A DNA stretch of 64,000 nucleotides from Flavobacterium subsaxonicum WB 4.1-42 = DSM 21790 (GTDB taxonomy: Bacteria; Bacteroidota; Bacteroidia; Flavobacteriales; Flavobacteriaceae), in assembly GCF_000422725.1 (NCBI RefSeq), contig NZ_AUGP01000001.1, positions 1 to 64,000 of the forward strand, written 5' to 3'. Under the pieces are notes generated by a model. That model was not told the DNA's origin. It saw only the letters and a list, made by a program, of their open reading frames with translations, and did no database searches. The translations under genes and the position numbers were made by a program. Below, piece by piece: positions 26,350 through 35,293 of the stretch (positions within the stretch are counted from its first letter, which is position 1; every line of letters begins with the position of its first letter).

Positions 26350-27255
26350 TTAAAACTCAAACACCTTACCATCATCGGCAAGTTCTACGTTATCAAAAAC
26401 TGTAAGGGCTTCCTGTTTAAAGGGCTCTATAGACCCGTAGCGGGTAGAATAATGCCCCAGCACCAGTGTGCCTGCATTGGCCTTTTTAGCTATTGTAGCG
26501 GCCTGTTGTGCGGTGCAGTGCATGGTTTTTTCGCAGTACTGCTCTTCGCTTTGCAAAAAGGTACTTTCGTGGTAAAGCACATCTACATTATTGATAATTG
26601 GCAGTATGCTTTCGGTATATACCGTGTCGCTGCAAAAGGCGTAGCTTTTTGCCGGTAGCGGATCGAACGTCAGCTCTTCGTTAGGGATAACCCTGCCATC
26701 ATCGAGCGTAATATCGCCACCACTTTTTATTTTTTGGTAGTAAGCCGTGTCAATTTCGTAATTCTCAACCGCTTCGATATTCAGTTTGCGGTCGCCGCTC
26801 TTTTCCTGAAAATGATAGCCATTGGTATACACCCTGTGCTTTAGCGGAATGGTTGTAACCACCACCTTATCATCTTCGTAAACCACCTGAGATTCGGTGC
26901 TTTCCAACTCATGGAAATACAGGTTATAGGTAGTCCAGGAGTTGGACAGTTTTAGCTGAAGCAGCGTTACCTCTTTAACACCTTTGGGGCCGTAAACATG
27001 CAAATCGGTTTTTCTGCCCAGTAAGGCAAAGGTAGATATAAGGCCTATTAGCCCATAAAAATGATCGCCATGCAGGTGCGATATAAATATGTGGTTAATG
27101 CGGCTAAATTTAAGCTTATGCTTTCTTAACTGCACCTGTGTACCCTCGCCACAATCTATTAAAAACATGCGGTTTTTAATTTCCAGCACCTGAGATGTTG
27201 GGTTGGTTATGGTTCTTGGAGTAGCAGCGTAACAGCCTAATATGGTTAAAATCAT
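26350..27255 (-). CDS. rnz: Ribonuclease Z
   Basis: The 301-residue metallo-beta-lactamase nuclease processes the 3' end of tRNA precursors. It has the zinc motif FISHLHGDHFYGL (HxHxDH, residues about 58-70), an upstream FLIDCGEGTQVQLRK, the exosite-type loop around residues 140-170, YCSDT/FCSDTVY, LYHESTF and VLGHYSTRY as the final zinc ligand block. The length is standard. It is followed, on the same strand and 103 bases upstream, by a STAS-like gene with which it may be co-transcribed. Confidence 0.95.
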   Translation of the reverse strand: MILTILGCYAATPRTITNPTSQVLEIKNRMFLIDCGEGTQVQLRKHKLKFSRINHIFISHLHGDHFYGLIGLISTFALLGRKTDLHVYGPKGVKEVTLLQLKLSNSWTTYNLYFHELESTESQVVYEDDKVVVTTIPLKHRVYTNGYHFQEKSGDRKLNIEAVENYEIDTAYYQKIKSGGDITLDDGRVIPNEELTFDPLPAKSYAFCSDTVYTESILPIINNVDVLYHESTFLQSEEQYCEKTMHCTAQQAATIAKKANAGTLVLGHYSTRYGSIEPFKQEALTVFDNVELADDGKVFEF

Positions 27256-27358
27256 GGATATTAAATTTTAAAGTTTGAGGTTTAAAGTGTAAGCCCTCAA
27301 CCTTAAATGTATGCTGCCACAATTTACACCAAAAAGCAGCGACTAAAAAATAATTGGT

Positions 27359-27691
27359 TTAAAAGCCAAGATCGCGTTCAATCTCTTCCATCTCAATAAT
27401 ATCGTGGGCTTCTAAAACGGTGGGCACCACCAGCATTTCATCGGGCACCTCGTTAAAATCAAAATCGTTTACAACAATAACAAACGATTTTTTGTTTTTA
27501 CGATGTTTGTCAGACAGTTGCAGGTACGCCAATACATCGGGTAGCTGTATGCCGGTATCCTGCGTTAGGTCTAAAATTATATTTTTATCTTTAAAGGTAT
27601 TGTATTCGGCCGTAACCTTTTGCAGGAATGCACTGCTGCTGCCCTGTGTATCTTTAATGGTAACGGTATGCCCTTTTTGGTCTACTTTCAT
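27359..27691 (-). CDS. STAS-like single-domain protein upstream of rnz
   Basis: From ATG 27691 the 110-residue product (MKVDQKGHTVTIKDTQG...) alternates beta-strands and helices: NTFKDKNIILDLTQ, LPDVLAYLQLSDKHRKNKKSFVIVVNDFDFNEV and VPTVLEAHDIIEMEEIERDL. This fits a STAS/anti-sigma-antagonist-like fold. Homologues in Flavobacteria are often labelled ribonuclease Z only because of the neighbouring gene. The Ser/Thr usually phosphorylated in SpoIIAA-type antagonists is not obvious (DLTQDTG in that region), so it may have another role. The 13 upstream in-frame residues are not family-like. Confidence 0.65.
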   Translation of the reverse strand: MKVDQKGHTVTIKDTQGSSSAFLQKVTAEYNTFKDKNIILDLTQDTGIQLPDVLAYLQLSDKHRKNKKSFVIVVNDFDFNEVPDEMLVVPTVLEAHDIIEMEEIERDLGF

Positions 27692-27841
27692 TATTTTGAG
27701 TATCAAAGTTGCAAAGTCGCAGCGTAGCAAAGTTTAATCAATACGCTAATTTACAAAGATTAGCCGTTGCAATACTATTGTTTTACATTACTTTAGGACA
27801 ATGCCGCAATTCGTAATTTATAATTGGTAATTAAAAAAGAA

Positions 27842-28771
27842 CTACTGTTTTATTTTGCTTGCCAGCAGATAGATAACCGCCATACGTATGGCAACGCCGT
27901 TTTCTACCTGGTTTAAGATAACCGATTGTTGCGAATCGGCCACATCGCTGGTAATCTCTACGCCACGGTTTATTGGGCCGGGGTGCATTATAACAATTTC
28001 TTTATTTAAGGAGTCTAACAGTTGCTTATCCAGGCCGTACTGCTGTGCATATTCGCGCGTTGACGGAAAGTAATTAACATCGAGCCTTTCGTTTTGTACC
28101 CTTAGCATGTTGGCCACATCGGCCCATTCTAAAGCTTTACGAAGGTTAGGCTCTACCTTTACCCCAAGCGAATCGATATAGCGCGGTATAAGCGTTTTTG
28201 GGCCGCATACCCTAACCTCTGCACCCTGCATTTGCAAGGCAAAAATGTTAGAAAGTGCCACACGCGAGTGTAGTATATCGCCCACTATAACCACTTTTTT
28301 ACCGCCTACTTCGCCCAGCTTTTCGCGAATGGTAAACGAGTCTAAAAGGCCCTGTGTAGGGTGTTCGTGCGCGCCATCGCCGGCGTTTACAATACTGGCT
28401 TTTACATTTTTAGACAAAAAATGCGCTGCCCCGGGGCGTTCGTGCCTCATAACCACCATATCTACCTTCATAGAAAGTATGTTGTTTACGGTATCTATCA
28501 AGGTCTCGCCTTTTTTAACCGACGACTGTGCCGCCGAGAAGCTGATAACATCGGCGCTAAGCCTTTTTTGTGCCAGCTCGAACGATAGCCTTGTACGGGT
28601 ACTGTTCTCAAAAAAAATGTTGGCTATGGTAATATCCCTAAGTGAAGGGACTTTTTTTATAGGTCGGTTTATAACTTCCTTAAACTGGTCGGCCGTTTCA
28701 AAAATAAGGTCAATATCGTTTTTGTTGATATACTTTATACCCAATAAATGATTAACGCTTAATTCTTTCAT
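27842..28771 (-). CDS. pyrB: Aspartate carbamoyltransferase catalytic subunit
   Basis: The second step of pyrimidine synthesis. The 309-residue protein from ATG 28771 has the carbamoyl-phosphate loop FFENSTRTRLSFE, HPTQGLLDSFTI, the catalytic SSVKKGET loop, VGDILHSRVALSN and IMHPGPINRGVEI. The length equals that of E. coli PyrB. The stretch before this ATG (23 residues in frame) overlaps the spacer after pyrR and is unlikely to be translated as part of it. It is 26 bases downstream of pyrR on the same strand and thus probably co-transcribed with it. Confidence 0.95.
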   Translation of the reverse strand: MKELSVNHLLGIKYINKNDIDLIFETADQFKEVINRPIKKVPSLRDITIANIFFENSTRTRLSFELAQKRLSADVISFSAAQSSVKKGETLIDTVNNILSMKVDMVVMRHERPGAAHFLSKNVKASIVNAGDGAHEHPTQGLLDSFTIREKLGEVGGKKVVIVGDILHSRVALSNIFALQMQGAEVRVCGPKTLIPRYIDSLGVKVEPNLRKALEWADVANMLRVQNERLDVNYFPSTREYAQQYGLDKQLLDSLNKEIVIMHPGPINRGVEITSDVADSQQSVILNQVENGVAIRMAVIYLLASKIKQ

Positions 28772-28797
28772 TTTTAGTTGTTTGTTGCAGTTTAGCC

Positions 28798-29325
28798 TTA
28801 AATTAAATACACAGTGTCTTCGCCATCGTTCTCTACCCACGATACCTTAACTTTTTCGCCGTTAATGGCATCTACCTGGCGGCCACGGTAATCTGGCTGT
28901 ATGGGCAAATGGCGGCTAAAGCGGCGGTCTATAAGCACCATAAGCTCTATTTCGGCCGGGCGCCCAAACGATTGTATAGCGGTTAGCGCGGCACGAATGC
29001 TGCGGCCTGTGTACAGTACATCGTCTATAAACACTACTTTTTTGTTCTCTACAATAAAATCTATCTCGGTAATGTTGGCTGCAATATCGGTTCGGCGAAA
29101 ATCGTCCCTAAAAAAGGCTATGTCTAAAAAACCAAGCTTAATTGGGGGTACGTTATATTCTTTTTCCAGGATTTGTTTAATGCGTTTAGCAACAAAGCCT
29201 CCGCGCGGCTGAACGCCAATAAGCACGGTATCGGAAAAATCGAGGTGTTTTTCTATTAACTGGCAGGCCAAACGATGAAGAATGATATTGACTTCGCGGG
29301 ATGTAAGCAATATTTTATGGCTCAT
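28798..29325 (-). CDS. pyrR: PyrR bifunctional regulator / uracil phosphoribosyltransferase
   Basis: The 175-residue protein has the type I PRTase motif VVFIDDVLYTGRSIRAALTA (PRPP loop, residues about 95-114), an N-terminal ILLTSREVNIILHRLACQLIEKH and VLIGVQPRGGFVAKRI. The tail has MVLIDRRFSRHLPIQPDYRGRQV, characteristic of PyrR. In Bacillus PyrR attenuates the pyr operon by binding RNA. It directly precedes pyrB, but I see no clear anti-terminator hairpins in the 26-base gap or the leader, so the regulatory mode here is open. Confidence 0.93.
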   Translation of the reverse strand: MSHKILLTSREVNIILHRLACQLIEKHLDFSDTVLIGVQPRGGFVAKRIKQILEKEYNVPPIKLGFLDIAFFRDDFRRTDIAANITEIDFIVENKKVVFIDDVLYTGRSIRAALTAIQSFGRPAEIELMVLIDRRFSRHLPIQPDYRGRQVDAINGEKVKVSWVENDGEDTVYLI

Positions 29326-29518
29326 AATGCGGTATTGTGTTTGGTTTGTAAAAGTAGCAAAAAATTGGTTTTAGAAAAAACAAACCGGCACACAATTAAT
29401 AGATAACCTTTTACCCGCCTGTAAATACTTAATTTTTACCCAATTAATTTATTTTTAAGAAAAACCTCTCAGCATAGTTTTACCTTTAATATTCAATAAC
29501 CATTAAAAACAAAAAATT

Positions 29519-29686
29519 ATGCAAAAAAGAGTCATAAAATTAGGTATGTTAGCCCTTATGTTATCGTTTCTAACAGGTTGCGAAGCTATAGGCGACATTT
29601 TTCAGGCCGGTATGAGCGTGGGTATTATACTCGTAATTGTAGTGGTAGTAATTATTATCTGGGTTATCAGTAAATTTAGAAAATAA
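29519..29686 (+). CDS. 55-residue lipoprotein with one membrane segment
   Basis: An ATG at 29519 opens 55 codons: signal-like MQKRVIKLGMLALMLSFLTGC with lipobox Cys21, then EAIGDIFQAGMSVG, and a very hydrophobic IILVIVVVVIIIWVI segment ending SKFRK. Short proteins with this layout are common in Bacteroidota and are often mislabelled as phosphatidate cytidylyltransferase. I judge it genuine because a near-consensus -7 element (TACCTTTA, 29481-29488) precedes it and a strong terminator follows directly. The function is unknown. Confidence 0.75.
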   Translation: MQKRVIKLGMLALMLSFLTGCEAIGDIFQAGMSVGIILVIVVVVIIIWVISKFRK

Positions 29687-29712
29687 AAAATGCCCCAATC
29701 GGGGCATTTTTT
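29685..29712. terminator. Bidirectional terminator
   Basis: TGCCCC-AATC-GGGGCA (29691-29706 with surrounding A and T runs) lies between the convergent 55-residue lipoprotein gene and the ankyrin gene and can terminate both. Confidence 0.8.
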
Positions 29713-29733
29713 ATTTAAAGTGTTAACCACTGT

Positions 29734-30120
29734 TTATGCTTTAGCTTGTTTTAAAGCTTCTACAGCCTGAGGGGCGTTAGAAAGCTCTGCATACCTAAGT
29801 GCGCTCAGGCCTTTTTCGTCGGTTAGCTTTAAATTAGCACCTTTTTCCAATAGTAGTTTAATAATTTCTACCTGGTTGTAACGGGCGGCAATCATAAGCG
29901 GGGTCATACCGTTAGATTTTTCGTTTACGTCTATACCGTACTCAATAAATTTCTTAACGGTTTCCACATCTCCTTTTGCAATCGCGGTTGCAAGCGGTGT
30001 AGCGCTTTTCATTTCTGTTTTAACAGACCTGAAAGTGTTTGAAGTTTCAGATACGTTTGCAATGGCTACATTACTAAATGCTACAAGAGCAAGGCTTAAA
30101 TAAATGATCGTTTTTTTCAT
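29734..30120 (-). CDS. Exported ankyrin-repeat protein
   Basis: The 128-residue product has a signal peptide (1-21, ending AIANV) followed by about two and a half ankyrin repeats: PLATAIAKGDVETVKKFIEYGIDVNEKSNG, MTPLMIAARYNQVEIIKLLLEKGANLKLTDEKG and LSALRYAELSNAPQAVEALKQ. It is a small periplasmic protein-binding scaffold. Such proteins often protect catalases or act as inhibitors or immunity factors, but no catalase or toxin gene is adjacent, so no function is proposed. It stands alone between two terminators. Confidence 0.88.
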   Translation of the reverse strand: MKKTIIYLSLALVAFSNVAIANVSETSNTFRSVKTEMKSATPLATAIAKGDVETVKKFIEYGIDVNEKSNGMTPLMIAARYNQVEIIKLLLEKGANLKLTDEKGLSALRYAELSNAPQAVEALKQAKA

Positions 30121-30297
30121 GATGATTGAAATTTTGATGATGATTGTTTTAAATTGTTTTTTGATTTTCTTGTTTCCCGATGATTAGCCGGTTATACAGT
30201 AATAGACGCCTATAACCCCGAAAACGTTACTGTAAATATTGATTTTAACACATATTTAACAATTACAATCTTACTATGCATGCCTATTATAAACACA

Positions 30298-30321
30298 AAA
30301 ACCGCCTGATATAGGCGGTTT
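30298..30321 (-). terminator. Terminator after purC
   Basis: AACCGCCT-gatat-AGGCGGTT hairpin, followed on the minus strand by TTTTGTGTTT, starts 21 bases beyond the purC stop. Confidence 0.75.
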
Positions 30322-30341
30322 ACAAGTATTTTAATGCTAAA

Positions 30342-31298
30342 TTATTTTTTTAAATATTCCAGTATATTTTTTTCAATCCTTTCATGAATGTTAGAGATAT
30401 CTGCCTTGGCAAACTTCTCTCCCAATATGTTTTCGTACAATTCTATATATCGTTCTGATACCGATTCGATGTATTCATCGGTCATTTCCGGAATTTGCTG
30501 GCCTTCTTTACCCTGGAAACCATTACCAATTAGCCACTGCCTTACAAACTCTTTAGACAATTGCTTTTGGGTTTCGCCATTGTTCTGGCGCTGCTGGTAG
30601 CCATCGGCATAAAAGTAACGGGAAGAATCTGGTGTATGGATCTCGTCGATCAAAACAATCTTGCCGTCTTTAGTTTTTCCAAACTCATATTTAGTATCAA
30701 CCAGGATCAGGCCGCGTGATGCAGCAATCTCGGTACCACGCTGAAACAGGTCGCGTGTGTATTTTTCCAGCACTACATAATCTTCTTCGGATACAATGCC
30801 GTTGGTTAGTATCGCTTCACGCGAAATATCCATATCGTGCTCGCCATTATCTGCCTTTGTGGTTGGCGTAATTATTGGCGACGGAAATTTATCGTTCTCT
30901 TTAAGGCCTTCGGCCATTTCGACACCGCAAAGTACCCTTTTGCCTTCGGCATACTCACGGGCAGCGTGGCCGCTTAGGTATCCGCGAATAACCATCTCTA
31001 CTTTAAATGGCTCACAAAGGTGACCCACCGCTACGTTAGCATCCGGAGTATCTATAAGCCAGTTAGGAACAATATCCTCTGTAAGGCGCATAAACTTAGT
31101 GGCTATCTGGTTAAGAATCTGCCCTTTGTAAGGTATGCCTTTTGGCAAAACCACATCAAAAGCACTAAGCCTGTCGGTAGCCACCATAACAAGCAATTCG
31201 TCGTTAATATTATATACTTCCCTTACTTTACCGCGGTAAACCGATTTTTGACCGGGAAAATTAAAATCTGTAGCCGTAATGGTGTTATTCTGTCCCAT
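30342..31298 (-). CDS. purC: Phosphoribosylaminoimidazole-succinocarboxamide synthase
   Basis: SAICAR synthase joins aspartate to CAIR in purine synthesis. The 318-residue protein shows [28 protein letters not shown], ..[72 protein letters not shown] and a C-terminal helical segment. It is of the longer (about 300-residue) type found in Bacteroidota and yeast rather than the 237-residue E. coli form. It is a single-gene unit with a -7 element at 31324 and a terminator at 30298. Confidence 0.96.
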   Translation of the reverse strand: MGQNNTITATDFNFPGQKSVYRGKVREVYNINDELLVMVATDRLSAFDVVLPKGIPYKGQILNQIATKFMRLTEDIVPNWLIDTPDANVAVGHLCEPFKVEMVIRGYLSGHAAREYAEGKRVLCGVEMAEGLKENDKFPSPIITPTTKADNGEHDMDISREAILTNGIVSEEDYVVLEKYTRDLFQRGTEIAASRGLILVDTKYEFGKTKDGKIVLIDEIHTPDSSRYFYADGYQQRQNNGETQKQLSKEFVRQWLIGNGFQGKEGQQIPEMTDEYIESVSERYIELYENILGEKFAKADISNIHERIEKNILEYLKK

Positions 31299-31323
31299 TG
31301 TTTTTGTTTGTAGTTTGAGGATG

Positions 31324-31331
31324 CAAAAATA
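31324..31331 (-). promoter_or_regulatory. -7 promoter element (minus strand TATTTTTG) for purC
   Basis: The plus strand reads CAAAAATA; the minus strand matches TAnnTTTG, 25 bases before the purC ATG. Confidence 0.6.
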
Positions 31332-31345
31332 AGAAAGTTATTAAT

Positions 31346-31771
31346 TTAATTTTTCTTTTTATCAGACAGTTTATACCTAATAGCTAAAATAGTGTTTGTA
31401 ACAAACGCTACAATGCCCAAAATACCCAAATAAATCAGGATCGTACAAGGCGCATCATACTTATGTAAAACTATTGATATTAGCAAAAGAATACTAACAA
31501 TAGCAAGGTGAATGCCTGAAACCGCTTTGTTTACCCTTGTTTTAAATAATGATAATAGTCCGTAGCCTAACATAGCTGCTAAAACCGCTGCAACATTAAA
31601 AAAGAATATGAGCGAACATATATCTATTGCCCAGCCTATTGTTTTATTAACTCCATAAGTGGCAATAGTAGTAATACCTAACCAATCGAGAACAGTAAGG
31701 GTTACAAAAAAAAGTATCAGGATAATAAATATCCCCAATAATACTCCCGCCGGTTTTTTAAGATTGATCAT
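31346..31771 (-). CDS. Four-span membrane protein of unknown function
   Basis: The 141-residue protein from ATG 31771 has four hydrophobic segments (about residues 9-32, 46-70, 82-101 and 108-130) and a basic tail KLSDKKKN. I recognise no family. It lies 7 bases after the ackA stop on the same strand, so it is probably the last gene of the pta-ackA transcript. An in-frame TTG just upstream (31774) is not used as start. The pattern YGVNKTIGWAIDICSLIFF is unlike transport proteins I know. Confidence 0.7.
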   Translation of the reverse strand: MINLKKPAGVLLGIFIILILFFVTLTVLDWLGITTIATYGVNKTIGWAIDICSLIFFFNVAAVLAAMLGYGLLSLFKTRVNKAVSGIHLAIVSILLLISIVLHKYDAPCTILIYLGILGIVAFVTNTILAIRYKLSDKKKN

Positions 31772-31778
31772 CAATAAC

Positions 31779-32975
31779 TTACTTTAACAACGCATAACAC
31801 TCGTTGGCAATCTCTAACTCCTCGTTAGTTGGTACAATAAGTATTTTAACTTTAGAGTGGGGCGTATTAATCTCCCTTAAACCCGGTTTGCGGGTGGCAT
31901 TTGCTTCTGTATCTAACTCAATGCCCAAATACCCCATATCCTTGCATATCAGGCTGCGGATAAGCGCATCGTTCTCGCCTACCCCTGCGGTAAACACAAT
32001 GGCATCTATGCCGTTTAGGGTAGCCGCATAGCTGCCTATGTACTTTTTAATGGCATAGGCATACATATCATACGCCAGTTGCGCATTGGCATCGCCGCTG
32101 TTAATGGCTTTGGTAATATCGCGCATATCGCTGTAGCCGGTAAGGCCCAGCATGCCACTTTGCTTATTTAAAAGGTTGCTAACCTGCTCTATGGTGTAGC
32201 CAAGCGTGTTTACAAGGTAAAACACCACGGTAGGGTCTAAATCGCCCGTACGGGTGCCCATAATAAGACCACTAAGCGGGCCAAACCCCATGCTGGTATC
32301 TACCGCCTGGCCATTTTTAACGGCAGTAATGCTACAGCCATTGCCAAGGTGTATGGATATTATTTTACTTTCGGCTTTGCCCAAATACTCTATGGCTTTT
32401 GCCGAAACATATTTATGACTGGTGCCATGAAAACCGTATTTCCTGATATGGTTGTTGGTATAGTACGATTCCGGTAACGCGAAACGGTAGGCATACGCGG
32501 GCATGGTTTGATGAAAAGCCGTATCAAAAACCGCAACCTGTGTGGCGTTGGTAAATATTTTTTCGGCTACCTCTATACCACCGTAACCCGGTGGGTTGTG
32601 CAATGGGGCCAGCTGAAATGTTTTAACCAGCTCTTGTTTAATCTCCGGGGTTATAACCGTAGTTTTAGAAAACTGCTCGCCCCCATGTACAATACGGTGG
32701 CCAACCACGGTAATATCATCGGTGTTTTGTATTACGCCAAATTGGGTATTGGTAAGCAGGGCGTTAACCTCGTTAAGGCCAATTTCGTGGTTGGGTATGG
32801 CAAGCGTAAAGGTGTGCACCTGCTCCTCATTGCCATTATAAATTTTATGGGTAATTACGGCATCATCCAATCCTATGCGTTCTACCAGCCCCACACAAAC
32901 CGGACTTGTAGATGGCATTTTAAACAATTGGTATTTTATAGAACTACTGCCTGAATTTATTACAAAAATATTCAC
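31779..32975 (-). CDS. ackA: Acetate kinase
   Basis: The enzyme interconverts acetyl phosphate plus ADP with acetate plus ATP. The 398-residue protein has the ASKHA signature NSGSSSIKYQLF at the start, VGHRIVHGGEQF (substrate His), VAVFDTAFHQTMPAYAYRFALP, GFHGTSHKYVS, IISIHLGNGCSITAV, GFGPLSGLIMGTRTGDLDPTV and VFTAGVGENDALIR. It is full length. It follows pta by 21 bases in the same direction, the standard Pta-AckA operon. Confidence 0.97.
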   Translation of the reverse strand: MNIFVINSGSSSIKYQLFKMPSTSPVCVGLVERIGLDDAVITHKIYNGNEEQVHTFTLAIPNHEIGLNEVNALLTNTQFGVIQNTDDITVVGHRIVHGGEQFSKTTVITPEIKQELVKTFQLAPLHNPPGYGGIEVAEKIFTNATQVAVFDTAFHQTMPAYAYRFALPESYYTNNHIRKYGFHGTSHKYVSAKAIEYLGKAESKIISIHLGNGCSITAVKNGQAVDTSMGFGPLSGLIMGTRTGDLDPTVVFYLVNTLGYTIEQVSNLLNKQSGMLGLTGYSDMRDITKAINSGDANAQLAYDMYAYAIKKYIGSYAATLNGIDAIVFTAGVGENDALIRSLICKDMGYLGIELDTEANATRKPGLREINTPHSKVKILIVPTNEELEIANECYALLK

Positions 32976-32996
32976 TTATAAAAATGTTATAGGTTA

Positions 32997-35090
32997 TTAA
33001 TTATCCTGCCCCTGTATGGCAGTTATTATTACGGTATTAAAAATATCATCTACCGTGCAGCCTCGGCTCAGGTCGTTTACAGGTTTATTAAGCCCCTGTA
33101 GCATTGGGCCAATAGCAAGCGCACCGGTTTCGCGCTGTACCGCTTTATAGGTATTGTTGCCCGTATTAAGATCTGGGAAGATAAGCACACTGGCCTGCCC
33201 CGCCACTAAAGATCCCGGCAGTTTGCTGCTGCCCACGGTAGGGTCTACCGCGGCATCGTACTGTATGGGGCCTTCAATTTTAAGGTCGGGTCTTTTTTGC
33301 TTAACAATCTCGGTAGCAAGGCGTACTTTTTCTACATCTACGCCTTCGCCCGATGTACCTGATGAATACGACAGCATGGCCACCCTTGGCTCGATGCCAA
33401 AACGCTGGGCACTTTCTGCCGACGAGATAGCAATTTCGGCCAGTTGCTCTGCCGTTGGGTTGGGGTTAACGGCGCAATCTCCAAATACCGAAACCCTGTC
33501 TGGCAGGCACATAAAGAATATAGACGACACTACCGATATGCCCGGTTTGGTTTTAATAAACTGAAGCGCCGGCCTTATGGTATGCTGGGTAGTATGTACC
33601 GCCCCCGATACCATTCCGTCGGCGTGGCCTTTGTAGACCATCATGGTTCCGAAATACGAAACATCGGTCATTAAATCCCTTGCCATTTCCAGGGTTACAT
33701 TCTTGCTTTTACGCAGTTCGAACAACGTATCTACATAGTCGTTATAATACCTGTCATCGGCCGGGTTTACAATGCGTACGGCATTAAGGTCGAGGTTAAT
33801 ATCAAGGCGGTTAATAATAGCCGTAATTTCTTTAACATCGCCAAGAATGGTAAGGTTTACAATATCCTGGGCAATAAGGCGTGCCGCAGCTTTAAGTATC
33901 CTCTCATCTGTACCCTCCGGCAACACAATGTGTTTTTTAGAGCTTTTAGCCCACTCGGTTAACTGGTATTGGAACATTCTTGGAGTAATGCCTGATGGTA
34001 TAGAGGTTATAATACGCTTATCCAGTTCGGCGGTATCAATACAGCGGTTAAACGTATCTATAGCTACCTCAATTTTTCTTTTATTGTTCGATGTTATTTT
34101 AGAGCGTATGGCACCCACCTCGTTACTGGTCTGGAACGTACCCGCCTCTACTGCAATAATAGGCACTACCGTATCAAGACCGTTAATAAGCCTTGTAATA
34201 GGCTCTTCGGGCTTGTATCCGGCTGTTAAAATTATTCCCGCTACCTTGGGGTAGTTGGTAGATAAATTGGCCTGTAGCGCGCTGATTATAATATCGCCAC
34301 GGTCGCCGGGGGTAATTATAACCACATTCTCTCTAATATAATTTAAAAAGTTGGGCACCTGCATGGCTCCCGTAACAAAATTGTCGGCCTGGTTGCTAAG
34401 GTGCTCTTCGCCAAACAGTAGCTGGCCTCCCAGTTTTTGATAAATTTCCATCATGGTAGGGCTTTGCAGGCTTAGGTCTTCCGGAATAATTGCCAGCAGC
34501 ATCCCCTCAGGAAGCTGGCGTTTAAGCAAATCCTGAATGTCTTTAGCATGCTCTGCCTTGATTTTATTGGCTACCAGTGCCAGCACCTGTATTTCGCGGG
34601 CTTCGAAATTATGAAACGCCGTAAGCGCGCCATTAACCACCTGCGCGGTAGATTTACCCTCGCCCGAAACTACTATAATGGCCGGCGCCTGCAGGTTCTT
34701 GGCTATTTGTACGTTTATCTCAAACTCAAAAGCAGCACCTTCGCCTTTGTAATCGCTGCCTTCTACAACGGTAAAATCGTAGTTGTTCTCGTAATTTTTA
34801 AACTTCCTTATAATGGTGTCAATCATTTCGCCCTGGCTTTCGGTCTCCATTTGCTGCATGGCCTGCTGCCATGTAAACGAGTAGGTATCCTGAAAGGTCA
34901 TAGGCAGCTCGAAGTAATTTAAGATAGCGTGTATGTGATTATCTTCTTCCGATAGCTGGTTATGACTGATTATGGGTTTGTAGTAGCCTATTTTTTGTGC
35001 CTTGCCTAAAAGCATGTTTACAAGGCCAATAGATATAATAGATTTGCCACTGTGGGGCTCTGTACTTGCAATAAAAACGGTTTTTATCAT
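32997..35090 (-). CDS. pta: Phosphate acetyltransferase, long form
   Basis: The 697-residue Pta has three parts. An N-terminal P-loop, BioD-like domain (FIASTEPHSGKSIISIGL) is followed by a DRTGG domain (about 215-330, GDRGDIIISAL). The C-terminal catalytic domain (about 370-697) has HIVLPEGTDERILKAA, ADGMVSGAVHTT, VSVFGDCAVNPNPTAEQLAEIA and GPIQYDAAVDPTVGSSKLPGS. It transfers acetyl between CoA and phosphate. Only the last domain is catalytic; the extra domains have a regulatory role in E. coli. It is the first gene of pta-ackA, with a -7 element at 35120. Confidence 0.97.
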   Translation of the reverse strand: MIKTVFIASTEPHSGKSIISIGLVNMLLGKAQKIGYYKPIISHNQLSEEDNHIHAILNYFELPMTFQDTYSFTWQQAMQQMETESQGEMIDTIIRKFKNYENNYDFTVVEGSDYKGEGAAFEFEINVQIAKNLQAPAIIVVSGEGKSTAQVVNGALTAFHNFEAREIQVLALVANKIKAEHAKDIQDLLKRQLPEGMLLAIIPEDLSLQSPTMMEIYQKLGGQLLFGEEHLSNQADNFVTGAMQVPNFLNYIRENVVIITPGDRGDIIISALQANLSTNYPKVAGIILTAGYKPEEPITRLINGLDTVVPIIAVEAGTFQTSNEVGAIRSKITSNNKRKIEVAIDTFNRCIDTAELDKRIITSIPSGITPRMFQYQLTEWAKSSKKHIVLPEGTDERILKAAARLIAQDIVNLTILGDVKEITAIINRLDINLDLNAVRIVNPADDRYYNDYVDTLFELRKSKNVTLEMARDLMTDVSYFGTMMVYKGHADGMVSGAVHTTQHTIRPALQFIKTKPGISVVSSIFFMCLPDRVSVFGDCAVNPNPTAEQLAEIAISSAESAQRFGIEPRVAMLSYSSGTSGEGVDVEKVRLATEIVKQKRPDLKIEGPIQYDAAVDPTVGSSKLPGSLVAGQASVLIFPDLNTGNNTYKAVQRETGALAIGPMLQGLNKPVNDLSRGCTVDDIFNTVIITAIQGQDN

Positions 35091-35119
35091 CAGGTATATT
35101 TTAAGCGATATTGATGTAC

Positions 35120-35127
35120 CAAAATTA
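35120..35127 (-). promoter_or_regulatory. -7 promoter element (minus strand TAATTTTG) for pta-ackA
   Basis: The plus strand reads CAAAATTA. The minus-strand match to TAnnTTTG lies 29 bases before the pta ATG. Confidence 0.55.
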
Positions 35128-35293
35128 CCGATAATTTATTTAAAAACGTTCTAAATAGCAGTTTTCGTTGTAATAAAAATGCGGTAAACAAAGTTAAAAA
35201 TTGTGCGTATGGCCTGTAATCGCTAATATCCTTCAATAAACCATACAACTATTTATATTTTATTACTTTAGCAAAAGCAGAAGGCTATACTTT

